From Thereva unica (taxonomy: Eukaryota; Arthropoda; Insecta; Diptera; Therevidae): a DNA stretch of 64,000 nt. Position 1 is the first letter of the stretch. Each line of letters starts with the position of its first letter. The stretch lies in assembly GCA_949987705.1 (NCBI GenBank), contig OX465286.1, positions 21,217,676 to 21,281,675 on the forward strand. Direction: 5' to 3'. Made by a program: the position numbers and the translations under genes. Below are positions 9,877-20,548 of this stretch, piece by piece. The notes beneath the pieces are model-generated. The model was not told where the DNA came from and ran no database searches. It saw nothing but the letters and a program-made list of their open reading frames with translations.

Positions 9877-10724
9877 TCTTCACGGACGGATCCATGATTG
9901 ACGGCAGAGCAGGTGCGGGAGTCTTCTCAGAGGACTTAAATCTGACCTGCTCTCTGGCTTTGGGGAATTACACCTCAGTCTACCAGGCGGAAATGCTTGC
10001 TCTGCTGCACGCGCTGGATCACATAAATGAGGGTCAGGTGCAGGGAAGAAATATCCTTATAGCACTGGACAATCAGGCTGTGATTAAGCGCATGAATCAG
10101 ACAGAGATTAATGCGTCTCTGGCGCTGGAATGTGTCCAAAAACTAAACAGGTGTGCGAAACAAAACAACGTGACGCTAGCTTGGGTTAGAGGACATACAG
10201 GCATCGATGGGAACGAAAAGGCTGACAACCTGGCAAAACAGGGGTCAACCTCGAAATTCTGGGGACCGGAGCCATACTCTGCCATTGGCAGAGGGTTGTT
10301 AAGGAACTGCATCGAGAAATGGGTCGCTGAGGAACACCGGAGACGGTGGGACGCTATGACCACGTGTAGGCAGGCTAAGACGGTGCTTACGCTGCCGATT
10401 ACCGCAGCCAGAAGAAGGATCCTGCATATGCAAAGGAGAACCCTCAGATGGTTGGTGGCACTGATTACAGGACACGGATGTTTCAGGTATCACCTAAAAA
10501 GAATGGGAATTCTGGAGGATGACACCTGTCGGATGTGCCTGGAGGAACCTGAGACGGCCACACACATAGTGTGTCACTGTCCGGCGGTGGCGAGAAAAAG
10601 GGCTGCCATAACTGGACTCCATTGGATGGAGGACATGAGGCAGACTCCCTTCAATCAGCTGCTTGCGATAACTAGGGGAGTCGAAGCAAGGGAGCAATGG
10701 GACAACCCACTGCAACCCCAATAG
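9877..10724 (+). pseudogene. LINE ORF2: RNase H and C-terminal Cys motif
   Basis: Continues ORF2 beyond the Tc1 insertion. The RNase H catalytic residues are seen in order: D in FTDGSMIDGRAGAG, E in YQAEMLALLHALD, D in IALDNQAVIK, and H with final D in WVRGHTGIDGNEKADNLAKQ. The C-terminal region has the CRMCLEEPETATHIVCHCP Cys/His motif of the R1/LOA/I group. The stop at 10722-10724 is followed by a short 3' UTR to about 10800. RNase H would remove RNA from the cDNA hybrid; here it is cut off from the rest of the protein. Confidence 0.85.
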
Positions 10725-12245
10725 GATGACTCTAGGCAGAGGGACGAAAAGGGGCCCGCAAATAGTGGTCTGATTCGATATCCCTCGAAAATCTATATAT
10801 ATAAGCTGTAGAGACTGCCACGCGATTGGACGACTGCAAACTTTTTTATTCAAGGTCAAAGGGTCAAAATATCAGTTTTTTGCAAATATATGCTAAGCCG
10901 TAAGTCTTATCAGAAAATTGTGTATGCAAGGTTTGTAGATTAGGCGATTATCTACAAAAAAATATATAATACATTTTCTCGTAGGAATTGCCATTTCTGA
11001 GATATTGTCGTTTTAATAAGTTAAAATACTCATATTCTATCATTCCCGACTTGTAAAGGTCATCAGAAATTTAATAAATCCTTTGTTGGAGTACGCGGCT
11101 AATATTTTCAGGGGTGATTCCTGGATGTCTTTGGAGAAAAAAATTGTTCTACAGAGGGCGGCTATCTACACTATCCACTAAGATACAGGGTGATTAGGGA
11201 AAAAATTTTGATTTTTTTTTAAATTTACTGGAATTTGAATAACTCCTAAAGTAATTATCATAAAGTAGCCTAATTAGGCTCATCTTTTAGGTAAATGTGT
11301 ATTCTTTCATTTGGTATAAAGCACAGCAACCTGAGTGACTCCGTTCAAAAAATATAAGGCTCAAACCAATGCTTTGCATCTAGACCTGGCAGATTCCTTC
11401 GTTTTTCTCAGAAAATTCGTCACTAACAGTACATTTTTTTTTTGCTGTTCTGATGCACCAAACTATTACCTACAATATTTCCATACACAATAAGTGTTTA
11501 TTATGGGTAGTTTTGTAGGTAGTAGTAGTAGTAGTAGTTTTATCGTGAACAATTAAAAAGTTACTCGTCTTTCAACTGCGGCATAGTAACATTGGTTTGA
11601 GCCTACATATTTTTTGAACGGTGTCACTCACGTTGCTGTGCTTTATACCAAATGAAAGAATACACATTTACCTAAAAGATGAGCCTAATTAGGCTACTTT
11701 ATGATAATTACTTTAGGAGTTATTCAAATTCCAGTAAATTAAAAAAAAAAACAAAAATTTTTTTCTAATCACCCTGTATCTTAGTGGATAGTGGAGATAG
11801 CCGCCCTCTGTAGAACAATTTTGTTCTCCAAAGACATCCAGGAATCACCCCTAAAAATATTAGCCGCGTACTCCAACAAAGGATTTATTAAATTTCTGAT
11901 GACCTTTACAAGTCGGTAATGATAGAATATGAGTATTTTAACTTATTAAAACGACAATATCTCAGAAATGGCAATTCCTACGAGAAAATGTATTATATAT
12001 TTTTTTGTAGATAATCGCCTAATCTACAAACGTTGCATACACAATTTTCTGATAAGACTTACGGCTTAGCATATATTTGCAAAAAACTGATATTTTGACC
12101 CTTTGACCTTGAATAAAAAAGTTTGCAGTCGTCCAATCGCGTGGCAGTCTCTACAGCTTATGTATAATAATGTTTTTAAGGTCTGTTCCAATTTTCAGCA
12201 ACTTCCGAATTATCTTCCAGTCAAACCTCTAATTTGACTGGACTA

Positions 12246-12984
12246 TTAATATTCATTACGTTCTAACAGAAAATTAGTAAGTCTTAAGAGAATTTGATGA
12301 GGCGTCTTAAGCCCGTCTTAATACCATTGTAGTTAAGCCTAATGAGTCGCCTAGTAGGTGATTTTAGTTAGGATTAGAATCCAGTATAACCGACAGGCTG
12401 GAGCATGTCGGCATCATGATGCTTCCACCTTCCAACGCACGAAAATGAAAAGAATCCAATAAAGGAGGTGGGTCACAGCCCATACAAAATTACCCCAGGC
12501 CCGGCGCAAAAGAAAAGTATCTCAGATTATCGGCTATAATAAGTATTGAATTTCTGTATAGTTGTTATATCCCGTAACTGTGGCTAAGGTGTTAATAATG
12601 CTATTTCTTTTTATTCGGGCGAAATGACTAATTAACGCTGTATTTTTGTAACGCCACCACATATCTTCATGAATAAGATATCAGTGCACGCAGAATACTC
12701 CCACCTATCTAAAATTGTAAAAACGACGCTACCACAGTACCAACTTCCAGAGTTATGAGTCGTCAAAGTCAAAATTTTGTTTTTTTTTAACAAAAATGTC
12801 ACTTTCAACCACCTTTTTCTCCAAAATATTCATAGTCAACTAATGCTTTTTTTCCAGAATAAGAAAGCTTGGAGTTTTTCCTATGAATAATGTCCGGACA
12901 ATTTTTATGCTACGGCCTTTACTTTCGAAGTTATAAGCAATTTAAATGCTAAAACTGGCCTGTCTGCCTGGCAGTCACCCACTA
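12246..12984. other. No gene; probable LINE 3' flank
   Basis: This lies directly outside the right end of the palindromic element and probably continues the LINE tail broken at 5629. There is a GC-richer patch (CAGGCTGGAGCATGTCGGCA near 12390-12440) like a LINE 3' UTR. No frame with a recognisable domain is present. Confidence 0.35.
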
Positions 12985-13600
12985 TACGTTCAAAGCTTGT
13001 AAAATTTCTCATTCTTCCGCATTTCCTCTATGGCTCACTTGTTCACATTGTGTATGATTTGTCCTGCCGTGAACGACTTAATGTTGAATTCAATGATTGC
13101 TTACGCTTTATCTTCCACTTGAAAAGGTCAGATCATATATCATCTGTTCGGAATTCACTAATAGGCTGTGACCTCTATCGTTTTATCGATATTATGGCGC
13201 TAACTCTTCTACATAAAGTTTTCTATGCTAAAAGCCCTTCTTACCTTTCCGACTTCCTTACACCTTTGCAAACCTTGAGATCACTTAAATCCTTATTCCA
13301 TCTCATCTGCTTCGAATTGGTAGTCGTTCCTTTTTTGTGCATGCGATTAGACTCTGGAATGATCCTCCCTCTTCTTTACAAAGAATTAGCATAGTCACCA
13401 TTTTCAGGAAACAAGTTTCTCTCCTTCTATCCAGCTCTTCTCTTTCTCTTTCCTCTTCTTCTTTCTAATAGCCATAACTCTAATATGTTTGGTCTGTAAG
13501 CTTAGGTTTTGCCTTATTTCAATTAAAATTATTATTGTAATCTAAAAGATGTAAGTCTTGTATACTTCCGTTTTCTTATGTACAAATAAATAAATAAACC
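12985..13600 (+). pseudogene. Jockey/CR1-type LINE RT C-terminal fragment
   Basis: The plus strand encodes a LILPHFLYGSLVH lead, then RERLNVEFNDCLRFIFHLKR and DIMALTLLHKVFYAKSPSYL, the post-RT region common in jockey/CR1-type LINEs. The frame breaks near 13330 but the expected end with LRLDSG.. and a Ser/Leu-rich tail is visible in another frame. The fragment ends in (AATA)n microsatellite at about 13585-13598, a usual LINE 3' end. It is a different family from the copies ending ATGTGGCAGTGCTAAG. Confidence 0.7.
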
Positions 13601-13609
13601 GACCTATAC

Positions 13610-13921
13610 ATGACGGAGCTTAGCTATATCCATTGCAATGAGGTAGTGGTCCCACGATGTCCATGTGAATATGCAGAAGCCGTCCTTCAGGCATTGAGAA
13701 ATCAACAATTGGAGTCCTCATGTTCCACTGTACCTTGTTCCTCTGACAGTCTATGCAGGCTTCTGTCCATCTGCGACCTTCTATTTTAATCTTTGGCGAA
13801 CCTCTCGATTAGAAGTTGTGTTGTCCTCTCCACTCCCGGATGCGATAGGTTATGCACCATATTAAGTACCTCGAAACGTCATACCACCGAATTCTACCTG
13901 TTGAAGTGTCGCAGTACAAAG
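13610..13921 (-). pseudogene. Gypsy integrase zinc domain and core start
   Basis: Read on minus: VHNLSHPGVERTTQLLIERF (the H-H pair), then WTEACIDCQRNKVQ (C-C pair), then HIHMDIVGPLPHCNGYS, the start of the DDE core with its first Asp. Frameshifts and stops break it. The gypsy RNase H piece on the same strand at 14460-14860 belongs upstream, and a LINE fragment (13932-14345) lies between them. Confidence 0.75.
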
Positions 13922-13931
13922 GTTTAGTGGA

Positions 13932-14345
13932 GATAGGTTAGGTTAGGCTACATATGGCTGAGCTGCTGAGCTCATACAGTTAGGCCAAAAGGATAGGCCC
14001 ATTGTGATGCCATAATGATCCCACTTTAAACCTGATGTTAAAGTGTCGTTTCTTCGCTAAACCACCTTGAGGAAGGAATGAATCTTCTCAATTGCGGGAT
14101 CTCAATCTTCGTGATTTCCGCAAGCGTGCTTTGAGAGGGTTCACCAAATGTGTTTAGTCTCCTTCTGCTTAGGGCTGAGTAGTAACAGACGAACTCCTAG
14201 TACGGACTTTGACAGCTTCTGCAAAAATCGTAGGTCTGACCTAAGCGCGTAGCATGCGTCCCTATCAGACAGTGTCCGGTCAGCACTCCCACTATAACTA
14301 ATAGGTCTTGTCTTCCGAGGTTCAGTAGTGAAGTGGTCTGCCTGA
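13932..14345 (-). pseudogene. LINE C-terminal fragment inside gypsy remnant
   Basis: On minus the frame reads VGVLTGHCLIGTHATRLG, then YDFCRSCQSPY, then ...SALSRRRLNTFG, matching the LTGH...C..C tail of R1/I-group LINE ORF2. A GGTTAGGTTAGG run marks its 3' edge at about 13934-13947. It sits between two gypsy pol pieces of the same orientation, so it most likely inserted in the gypsy copy. Confidence 0.65.
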
Positions 14346-14459
14346 GATCATAATGTCATTTATTTAGATCCCTCAAATGCTTCTTTGCTTGTTGCATTTT
14401 GTGCTGTTTGCATCGGAGTTTAAAAGTGCCTTAATGTATACCGACCCTTTCCTTTCCAG

Positions 14460-14860
14460 GAATTAGAGTGGTGGTCGTACCTTCCCTAGCCACTTCGTCT
14501 GCTTTACAATTTCAGAAGATTATTGAGTTCCTCGTCTATGCCTTGTTTTTTTGCTAAGTCTTCACAGCTGATGTCTGATGCTGAGCAGATAGTTTCAACT
14601 CTCGACATGATATCGGCTACTACGTTGTCTTTACTTATATATGCTGAATATCAGTTGTGATTTGCCCAATATAGCTCAGATGCCTAAGCTTTCTTGGGAA
14701 TGCTTTCTCTGATTTTTGCAGGAATGAGTACGTCAATGGTTTATGGTCAGTGTAAAAAATGAATCGTCTGCCTTCCAATAGATGTTGAACCGCTTCACGG
14801 CTGCATAGGCACCTAGTAATGCATGGTCGTAAGCGCCATCGTTAAGAATCGAGGTAGTAG
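14460..14860 (-). pseudogene. Gypsy RNase H fragment
   Basis: On minus: HLLEGRRFIFYTDHKPLTYS (with the FYTDHKPL motif of Ty3/gypsy RNase H), then AFPRKLRHLSYIGQITTDIQHI and DNVVADIMSRVE, the DxxADxLSR end. There are frame breaks. It is the 5' part of the gypsy remnant whose integrase lies at 13610-13921. Confidence 0.8.
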
Positions 14861-14962
14861 CTAAATAGTTTTTGCAGTAATATATTTGCGTATTTTCCGA
14901 GTAATTTAAAAATAAAAAAATTATTTATTGTGACAATATAAAGCCGATTGAAAACATTGCCG

Positions 14963-15036
14963 TCAGCCAAAAAATCGAACCCGCAACCCCATAGGTGAGA
15001 AGCAAGACTACAAGTCGCTGTGCTACCAGCTACTAT
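14963..15036 (-). repeat. tRNA-like sequence
   Basis: On minus: AGCTGGTAGCACAGCGACTTG (box A type), then GCGGGTTCGATTT (box B type), then T-runs about 40 bp further on (14915-14925). The acceptor stem does not close. It could be a decayed tRNA gene or a tRNA-derived repeat. Confidence 0.4.
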
Positions 15037-15215
15037 TAGGGTAATTTGACTAAATATGTAATACATTTTTTCAGTAAGTCCTTTTCAATTCAAAATACTG
15101 TTACAGTCTGCATGAGTATACAAAATTTCTACCCGGAGAGTTTGTAATTCTTTACAACAATGATCCAATCCGAATAGATTTAGAAACAAGAGAAAAAAGA
15201 GAAACAAAAATGTTG

Positions 15216-15290
15216 AACTGCTCCGTCCGGGGTTTGAGACCCTGTAATGCTTACTTCGCTTGATCCACGCATTAACCACTCATTCAAGTG
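15216..15290 (-). repeat. tRNA-like sequence
   Basis: On minus: GAGTGGTTAATGCGTGGATC (box A type) and GGGTCTCAAACCCCGGAC, a T-arm with a 5-bp stem. A CTTTTTTCTC terminator-like tract follows. It lies 180 bp from another tRNA-like unit on the same strand. It is not a confident tRNA, because the anticodon arm does not fold cleanly. Confidence 0.4.
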
Positions 15291-15299
15291 CCAATAATA

Positions 15300-17715
15300 A
15301 ATTTGCCTTCGGGAATACTTCTACCTGGGAAACTACCCTTTTAAACAAAAAAAAAAGGAAAAACAAAAAAGTTAATGTGTTACAAAGCTATGCGTGAACA
15401 GGACCAACAAATACCTACCTTGAATTGATAACCTCCCCCTTTTTTGGATTCGGTTAAAAAAGCGTGGGAATCTTTACCTATATTCTTATTTTATTAACAA
15501 TGGAACTTTTAGTTAACGATCCACGCTTTCTTACATTGCGAAAGGTACGTTGTTCCCACACATTTTTTACTTTTTGGTTTATTTTACATAAAAGGGTATT
15601 TTTTAGTTATTTTAAACTGTATATTTCATTTTCTATTTTTTAGCCATATGAGATTTAAAAAGATGCTACACAGCTTACTGTACTGTACTCGTCATACCCA
15701 TACCGAGTAGGTTGTAAAGAAAAATGAACTCCGCCATTTTGTGCTGGCCGCCATTGTAAATTTCGAACAACACGCCACAAAGCTAATTGAAATCATTTTA
15801 GATCAAGTGTTGAAGGCGCCCCTGCCTTCGGTATCCTCTCCCCGCAACACGTGGCTGATCGAGGGAAATATCGCCAAACAGTATTTCCAGTCTCCTTTGC
15901 TCCGAGTGCTGATATGCCAACAAAATTTGTTTTTTTTTTTTTTAATTCGTTTTATTTGCCCGATATTGGGCGGTTTCGGACGACATCCCGTACTTCCGTT
16001 ACCCCGTGTCTCCACGAGACACATGTCAGCCAGACATTTCTGTCTTTCCAGATGGAATCGAACAAAACATTTTATTTTTGAGTGGGCACTTCTAGCAGGA
16101 CTGAAGTTTTAACATTTCATTATTTGGCAACTGTCATACTGTGAAAGTCATTGATATGTCAGTGGTGAAAGTATTAACAATAGCAAAGTACAAACAAAGC
16201 AAATTTATTAAAAAAATTCCATTATTATTTTATTTCATTATTTTCACTAATTTTATAATATATTTAATACTGCTAACAATTGCTTGTGTATCAAACTCCA
16301 ATTTTCGCCATTTTAATTTTCGAAAAATTTGAAAGATGTCAAGACGGCAATGCCAAAACATGTTTCAAGACGTAGCCGTCTTGCCATATGTTTCTGTCCT
16401 GCCATAGTAGTCTCCACGAAATATTTTCAGGCAATTTGGAAATGCCAGCACAGTAATCTGAAAGATTTCTGTCCCGTGGAGACACCGGGTTAGGACCTCC
16501 GCGTCTAGGTTGCCCGCGAGCGTGTAAAGTTTCAATGGGTGGTACTCTCATAGCTACCTTTGTGATGCTCTTATTTTCCAGTTCAGGTGTATATTCCCGG
16601 TTTCCTTCACCCAAGAAACTTACTTCACCGAAGAAAATTAGTGGAATCCGTATGGAGAGTAAAACTATATAAATCAGGCAAGTTTGCCACTAAAATTATC
16701 GAAAATTAATGATGCTTTTACATCATTCAGACGTCGGCATAGATGTATGTATACCATATAAATTTACTCTTGAGCTATTGTATCGAAAAAGATTTTATCT
16801 GTTGAGTCGACTCTCAAGATACTTAATTGGAACATCATATTCTTGAGTCGTTGACGCCCTTATGTTCATAAAAGTTGATCCTTATACAACTTTGAATACA
16901 ACAACAAAGCATTATTGAAACGAAATTCAGGTCTTGTAGAAACTTTTTAGATAATATGGGATAAAGTTGATTGTTGTTAGATGCCATCAAATGTAGACAC
17001 TCAAGAGCACAAAGGGTTACGTTATAACGACCCAAAAAAAAACACGTTACCCTAAAGCATATAATACAAACTGCGGGCATATCCAATTATTATCAAGAAA
17101 ACTCAGAACGTGTGAATTAGCCTATTAGGACTTTCCATATTTCGAGAGCTCATTCTCGAGCATATACTACTAAAAATAGTCATGAATACTTCGATGACAA
17201 TAACCCTCCAAGCCATGGCAGAGACTACTTGATAGCCACCAGAATTAATTTTTTTAGAGTGGGTCGATCAAAAATCGTACCCAACAGATCTTCCGTTCAC
17301 TGCAGTTGCGAATAGTAATTTTTACACTAAAAAATTTTATTGTAATTTAATTTTAACAACAAGGTACCTTAACGATGAGACGATCAGTAACTATTTTTCT
17401 CCATTAAAATATTGTCAATTTATTTGAATCGTCGTTCATGTGTCAATTGGGGAAACGGACTATAACTAGTTGAGAATGGCGATTTTGAGTTTCCCAATTG
17501 TTTTGGCGCACGCTATAGAATGCACCCCGCTGCAGATTTAAAGGCTGTATCCAACCCTCTTTGAGCGCAGAAGCAGCATTTTGCCTGCTGAATCAGATGC
17601 AAGTAATGCTGCTTTATAAGTTTTTTTTAATAAAGGTATTTGAGTAATAAGAAAAAGCATGTTTTCTAATTTGTAACTAAAATACATAAATACATAAATA
17701 GATTAAAAAAACCCT
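15300..17715. other. No gene; weak inverted-repeat structure
   Basis: No protein family is recognised on either strand. CCCCGTGTCTCCACGAGAC (about 16002-16020) and GTCCCGTGGAGACACCGGG (about 16471-16489) are near inverse copies, with more partial symmetry around them, so 15.9-16.6 kb may be a decayed inverted-repeat element. The remainder is AT-rich. Confidence 0.4.
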
Positions 17716-17723
17716 ATCTAAAA

Positions 17724-19098
17724 CAGAAGCGGATCTAGAATTTTGTTTTGGAGGGGGTCACGGAATTAAAAATAAACCAAGAAAGCGAAACACTGAAAGC
17801 ATTCGACGATTTACGTGGACAAAATGGAACGCTTTCATTTCACCAACGGAACCAATATCATCAGAGGGTGGTAGAAGCTGAAAAGGTTTTTGAGACGATT
17901 GACAATTCCCATACAAAACACCTTAGCTTATCCTAACGCTACTACTGCATCAGAGCAATCAAAGAAGATTTCATCACATTTTGCGATGCATACCAAGCAA
18001 TTCGTTCCGAAGAAGTACTAAAGTAGCGTCGTTTAACTGAAGTGGCAGTGGCACATATTGTCATTGATCTGTGTGAGAAATTCGATTTGGACCTAAAATA
18101 TTTGGTTGGAATTAGAACAGACAGTTGCTCGGCGATGGCGTCTGATTTGAAAGGGGTATGTCATGGGTTGTTTATCATCAAAAACACCGTGACAATCATT
18201 AAAAAAATCAAACTCCATAAGAATATTACAGAAGAGGAATCTTCATTCCTTTATTGGACAACATTGCTATCGAATTTAATGAAATACTTTCTCCAGACAT
18301 GCTGGACCGAGACATTGATCAGTTGAGACACTCAAGATGTTCGTCAAGTAGCAGAAGCGTATCAGCAGCTTTTGGGTTCTCCCAACTCAACTATTGCATA
18401 TTTCGAACTGTGCGTAGGAAAGTGGAATCGAATTGTTGAAAACGGCGGTAAACTCGACAATTCGATTCTTCTCTTTTGTGATGAGTGTGACCAAGTGTAT
18501 TTATCCATTTATAAATAAACTGCAACGCATCCTTATCACACTTCCTGTAAGTGTAGCTACTGCCGAACGAAGTTTTTCAATTCTATGCCGCCTCAAAACT
18601 TGGCTAAGATCAACAATGACAGAAAAGAGGCCCACTGTGTCAGTTTAGATATCGATGCGATAATCACCAGATTTTCTAAACAAAATAGACCATTGGTTTT
18701 TTTTTATATAAATGCTTTGTTGTATAATTTTGAACAACATATACCGTGGTCACATGGCATTTCGAAAAGTATTCTCACTGAAATCATTCTGAAAATGTTT
18801 TTTCGGTCGAAGTTATATGGTGGTTCTCAGAATGAGTCTTTCCTGTATTTTCAGATAAAATGGATAACTTTTCTAATGAAACAAGCAATTTACAAATTTT
18901 TTGTGAATTCTAACCTGACAAATAAAATTATATTTTAATTATAGAAAAAATAGACAAAACTGTTATCTATTCTGCAAAAAGTTGTGTCGGTTTTGTTCGT
19001 TTAGTTATTTTTTTTAATTGGGCCAATTTCGTTTGTTAGACAGCTAACTTTGGGGGGGGGTCATGACCCCCGTGACCCCCTCCTTGAATCCGCGCCTG
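17724..19098 (+). mobile_element. hAT transposon, decayed, perfect 8-bp TSD
   Basis: Ends are CAGAAGCGGATCTAGAA and the inverse of CAGGCGCGGATTCAAGG, both leading into G-rich GGGGGTCACGG blocks. ATCTAAAA is repeated exactly outside both ends (17716-17723 and 19099-19106), the 8-bp hAT target duplication. Inside are broken transposase segments in plus orientation. At 1375 bp it is about half the size of a full element, so coding sequence is missing. The exact duplication suggests that the element was already non-autonomous when it landed. Confidence 0.9.
17748..18660 (+). pseudogene. hAT transposase remnants (dimerisation domain)
   Basis: Three frame-broken pieces. The first (17748-17936) ends NSHTKHLSLS in the N-terminal part. 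The second (about 18042-18200) has VGIRTDSCSAMASDLKG, the GxxTDxxxxM block with an Asp that is catalytic in hAT enzymes. The third (18433-18648) has LPVSVATAERSFSILCRLK and WLRSTMTEKR, the hAT C-terminal dimerisation domain. Sequence between pieces two and three, including much of the insertion domain, is deleted. It resembles the ZMYM1-like hAT group by these motifs. Confidence 0.8.
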
Positions 19099-19106
19099 AT
19101 CTAAAA

Positions 19107-19972
19107 TATCCATTTGTCATTTAAAAACAACTTGCCAAGGAACAAATGTTTGAAATGCAAAAATGGGAATTGAGATGAAAAATCAGAGGCAAAACTCTCT
19201 GCTGCTTTTCTTGTCACGTGATCAGCGTAAGCCAATAGAAACAATTCTCTGCCGACGGTTCTGCTTTTCTGCGTCGGATCTGATACAGCCTGACGCTGGG
19301 AACAGATTTAACGTTCATTAGCGTTCATCAGCGCAGAAAAATGTCAAAATGAAAATCAATACACACGACCTAATTGTAGTGAAGAGATTGCACGGTAATC
19401 AGCGCTGGAATAGACTCTATTTCTATTCTGAGCTGTTTGACGTTTCTGGCAGTTGTGACACTTTTAAGGCACAGACAATACCATAGATAAAATAATTTTT
19501 ATTTCACACCAACTGTCATAATTAAATTTCTAAAATAATTACTTTTTAACAATCATCGAGATTTTAGATAGAGAAAACTGAGCGTGCTGTTAGTTGTTAC
19601 AGTCTGCAGTCTTCTAAGAAAACGTTTTACGAAGATGATTTTACGAGAGAATTATGTGGCCTACAAAAAAGTCCTTAATGACATAGATATATGAAGTCAT
19701 GAGATGGAAGAGGAAGGCCTTGGTGGGCACTTAGTAAGCTCCAAATGTCAAATAATTTAATCGAAATTTAGTGAATACTAGTTTAAAAGAAATTTAGTGA
19801 ATACTATTTTTTTTTTCATTTTATCAACATATAATCAACAAATTATTGAAATAAAACCGAAACTCAGAAGAAGAAAGTGGAGCCTACCAAAATGACGGAC
19901 ACGAAACCCCTCTTGTCTTCAACAGCAACTAGATTATACTACATCTATAGCAGCTTCCAAGTTTAAAACGTA
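19107..19972. other. No gene recognised
   Basis: AT-rich with a GC-richer patch near 19190-19330 (CTGCTTTTCTGCGTCGGATC, CAGCGCAGAAAA) that echoes sequence on the other side of the hAT (17570-17620, AGCAGCATTTTGCCTGCTG), so the hAT may have split an older repeat. ATTTAGTGAATACTA occurs twice near 19770-19805. Confidence 0.35.
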
Positions 19973-20548
19973 CCCAGCGGGAAAATTAGGGAGGGGTTAC
20001 TCAGGTAACCCAAGAATTCATTAATGATTTGTGTAACCACCATGTAGGAAAAATTCTACTGCAAATTTAGGAAACTGGAAGTCTTTACATTGTAATGGCT
20101 AGGTAAGCGACTAGGTAATGACTTGTGAAATACTTTCGTTGGAAATGTGATGTGCTTTTATTATTCTTTGTCTTGTCGAAGCCTCTCTTCTTGAGTTTAT
20201 TCCGTCCTCAAAATTCGTTCGGAGTGGATCGTGACCAAGTGCAGTCAAAAAGATTTCTTGCTAGTAAAATTCTCACCAAATGTACAGAAATGCAATGGTA
20301 ATTTTGGATAGTAATGTTTTTAATGCTAAAAAGGGTGGCCAGAAATTTATTCCGCATGCCTTACACGGTAATCTATGTATTCACTTAATACACTTCACTT
20401 CTGAAATAAGTCCTCGTCTGTAATGCCTGCAGTAAGTACTTACCACCCTAGGAATCCCTATGTAAAAGTAAGCTATTATTTCATCACAAAGGTAATGGGA
20501 CCATCTCATTACCTCCTCGCTTACCTAGCTATTACATTTCCCGCTGGG
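19973..20548. mobile_element. MITE, CCCAGCGGG terminal repeats
   Basis: Begins CCCAGCGGGAAAATTAGG and ends with the inverse ...CATTTCCCGCTGGG; GTA flanks both ends (TA or GTA duplication). The interior has repeated GGTAAG and CTTACC motifs in both directions (for example GTAAGTACTTACCACC near 20430). The same terminal family occurs at 46577 and 62321. There is no coding capacity. Confidence 0.75.

Larger units (their letters stand above)
5728..10805 (+). mobile_element. R1/LOA-type non-LTR retrotransposon, interrupted
   Basis: A LINE in plus orientation with the end of ORF1, then ORF2 with AP endonuclease, a fragment of RT, RNase H and a C-terminal Cys/His motif. It lies inside the left arm of the palindromic element: its left flank ends ...TTATACATAAG and its right flank ...TATATATAAG, while the unbroken right arm has the sequence once, as expected for a target duplication. 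It carries two later insertions, a jockey-like 3' end at 7300-7618 and a Tc1 palindrome at 8178-9874. The RT core is absent, so it cannot move by itself. Confidence 0.8.
5632..12243. mobile_element. Large palindromic (foldback-like) element, interrupted
   Basis: Two long arms are reverse complements. The left arm is 5632-5727 plus 10801-11371; the right arm is 11590-12243; a loop of about 220 bp with a GTA microsatellite lies between. The ends read GTCCAGTCAAA and its inverse TTTGACTGGAC-type end, each flanked by TA (5630-5631, 12244-12245), so the target duplication looks like TA. An R1/LOA-type LINE splits the left arm. No transposase frame is seen inside the arms. A diverged single-arm relative lies at 26360-26900. 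It may be a Tc1/mariner-type non-autonomous palindrome or another foldback class. Confidence 0.8.

Noticed and set aside
16339..16614. 91-codon minus frame as a gene
   Set aside because: It lies across the weak inverted-repeat element; no domain, and its length is not unusual for this GC content.
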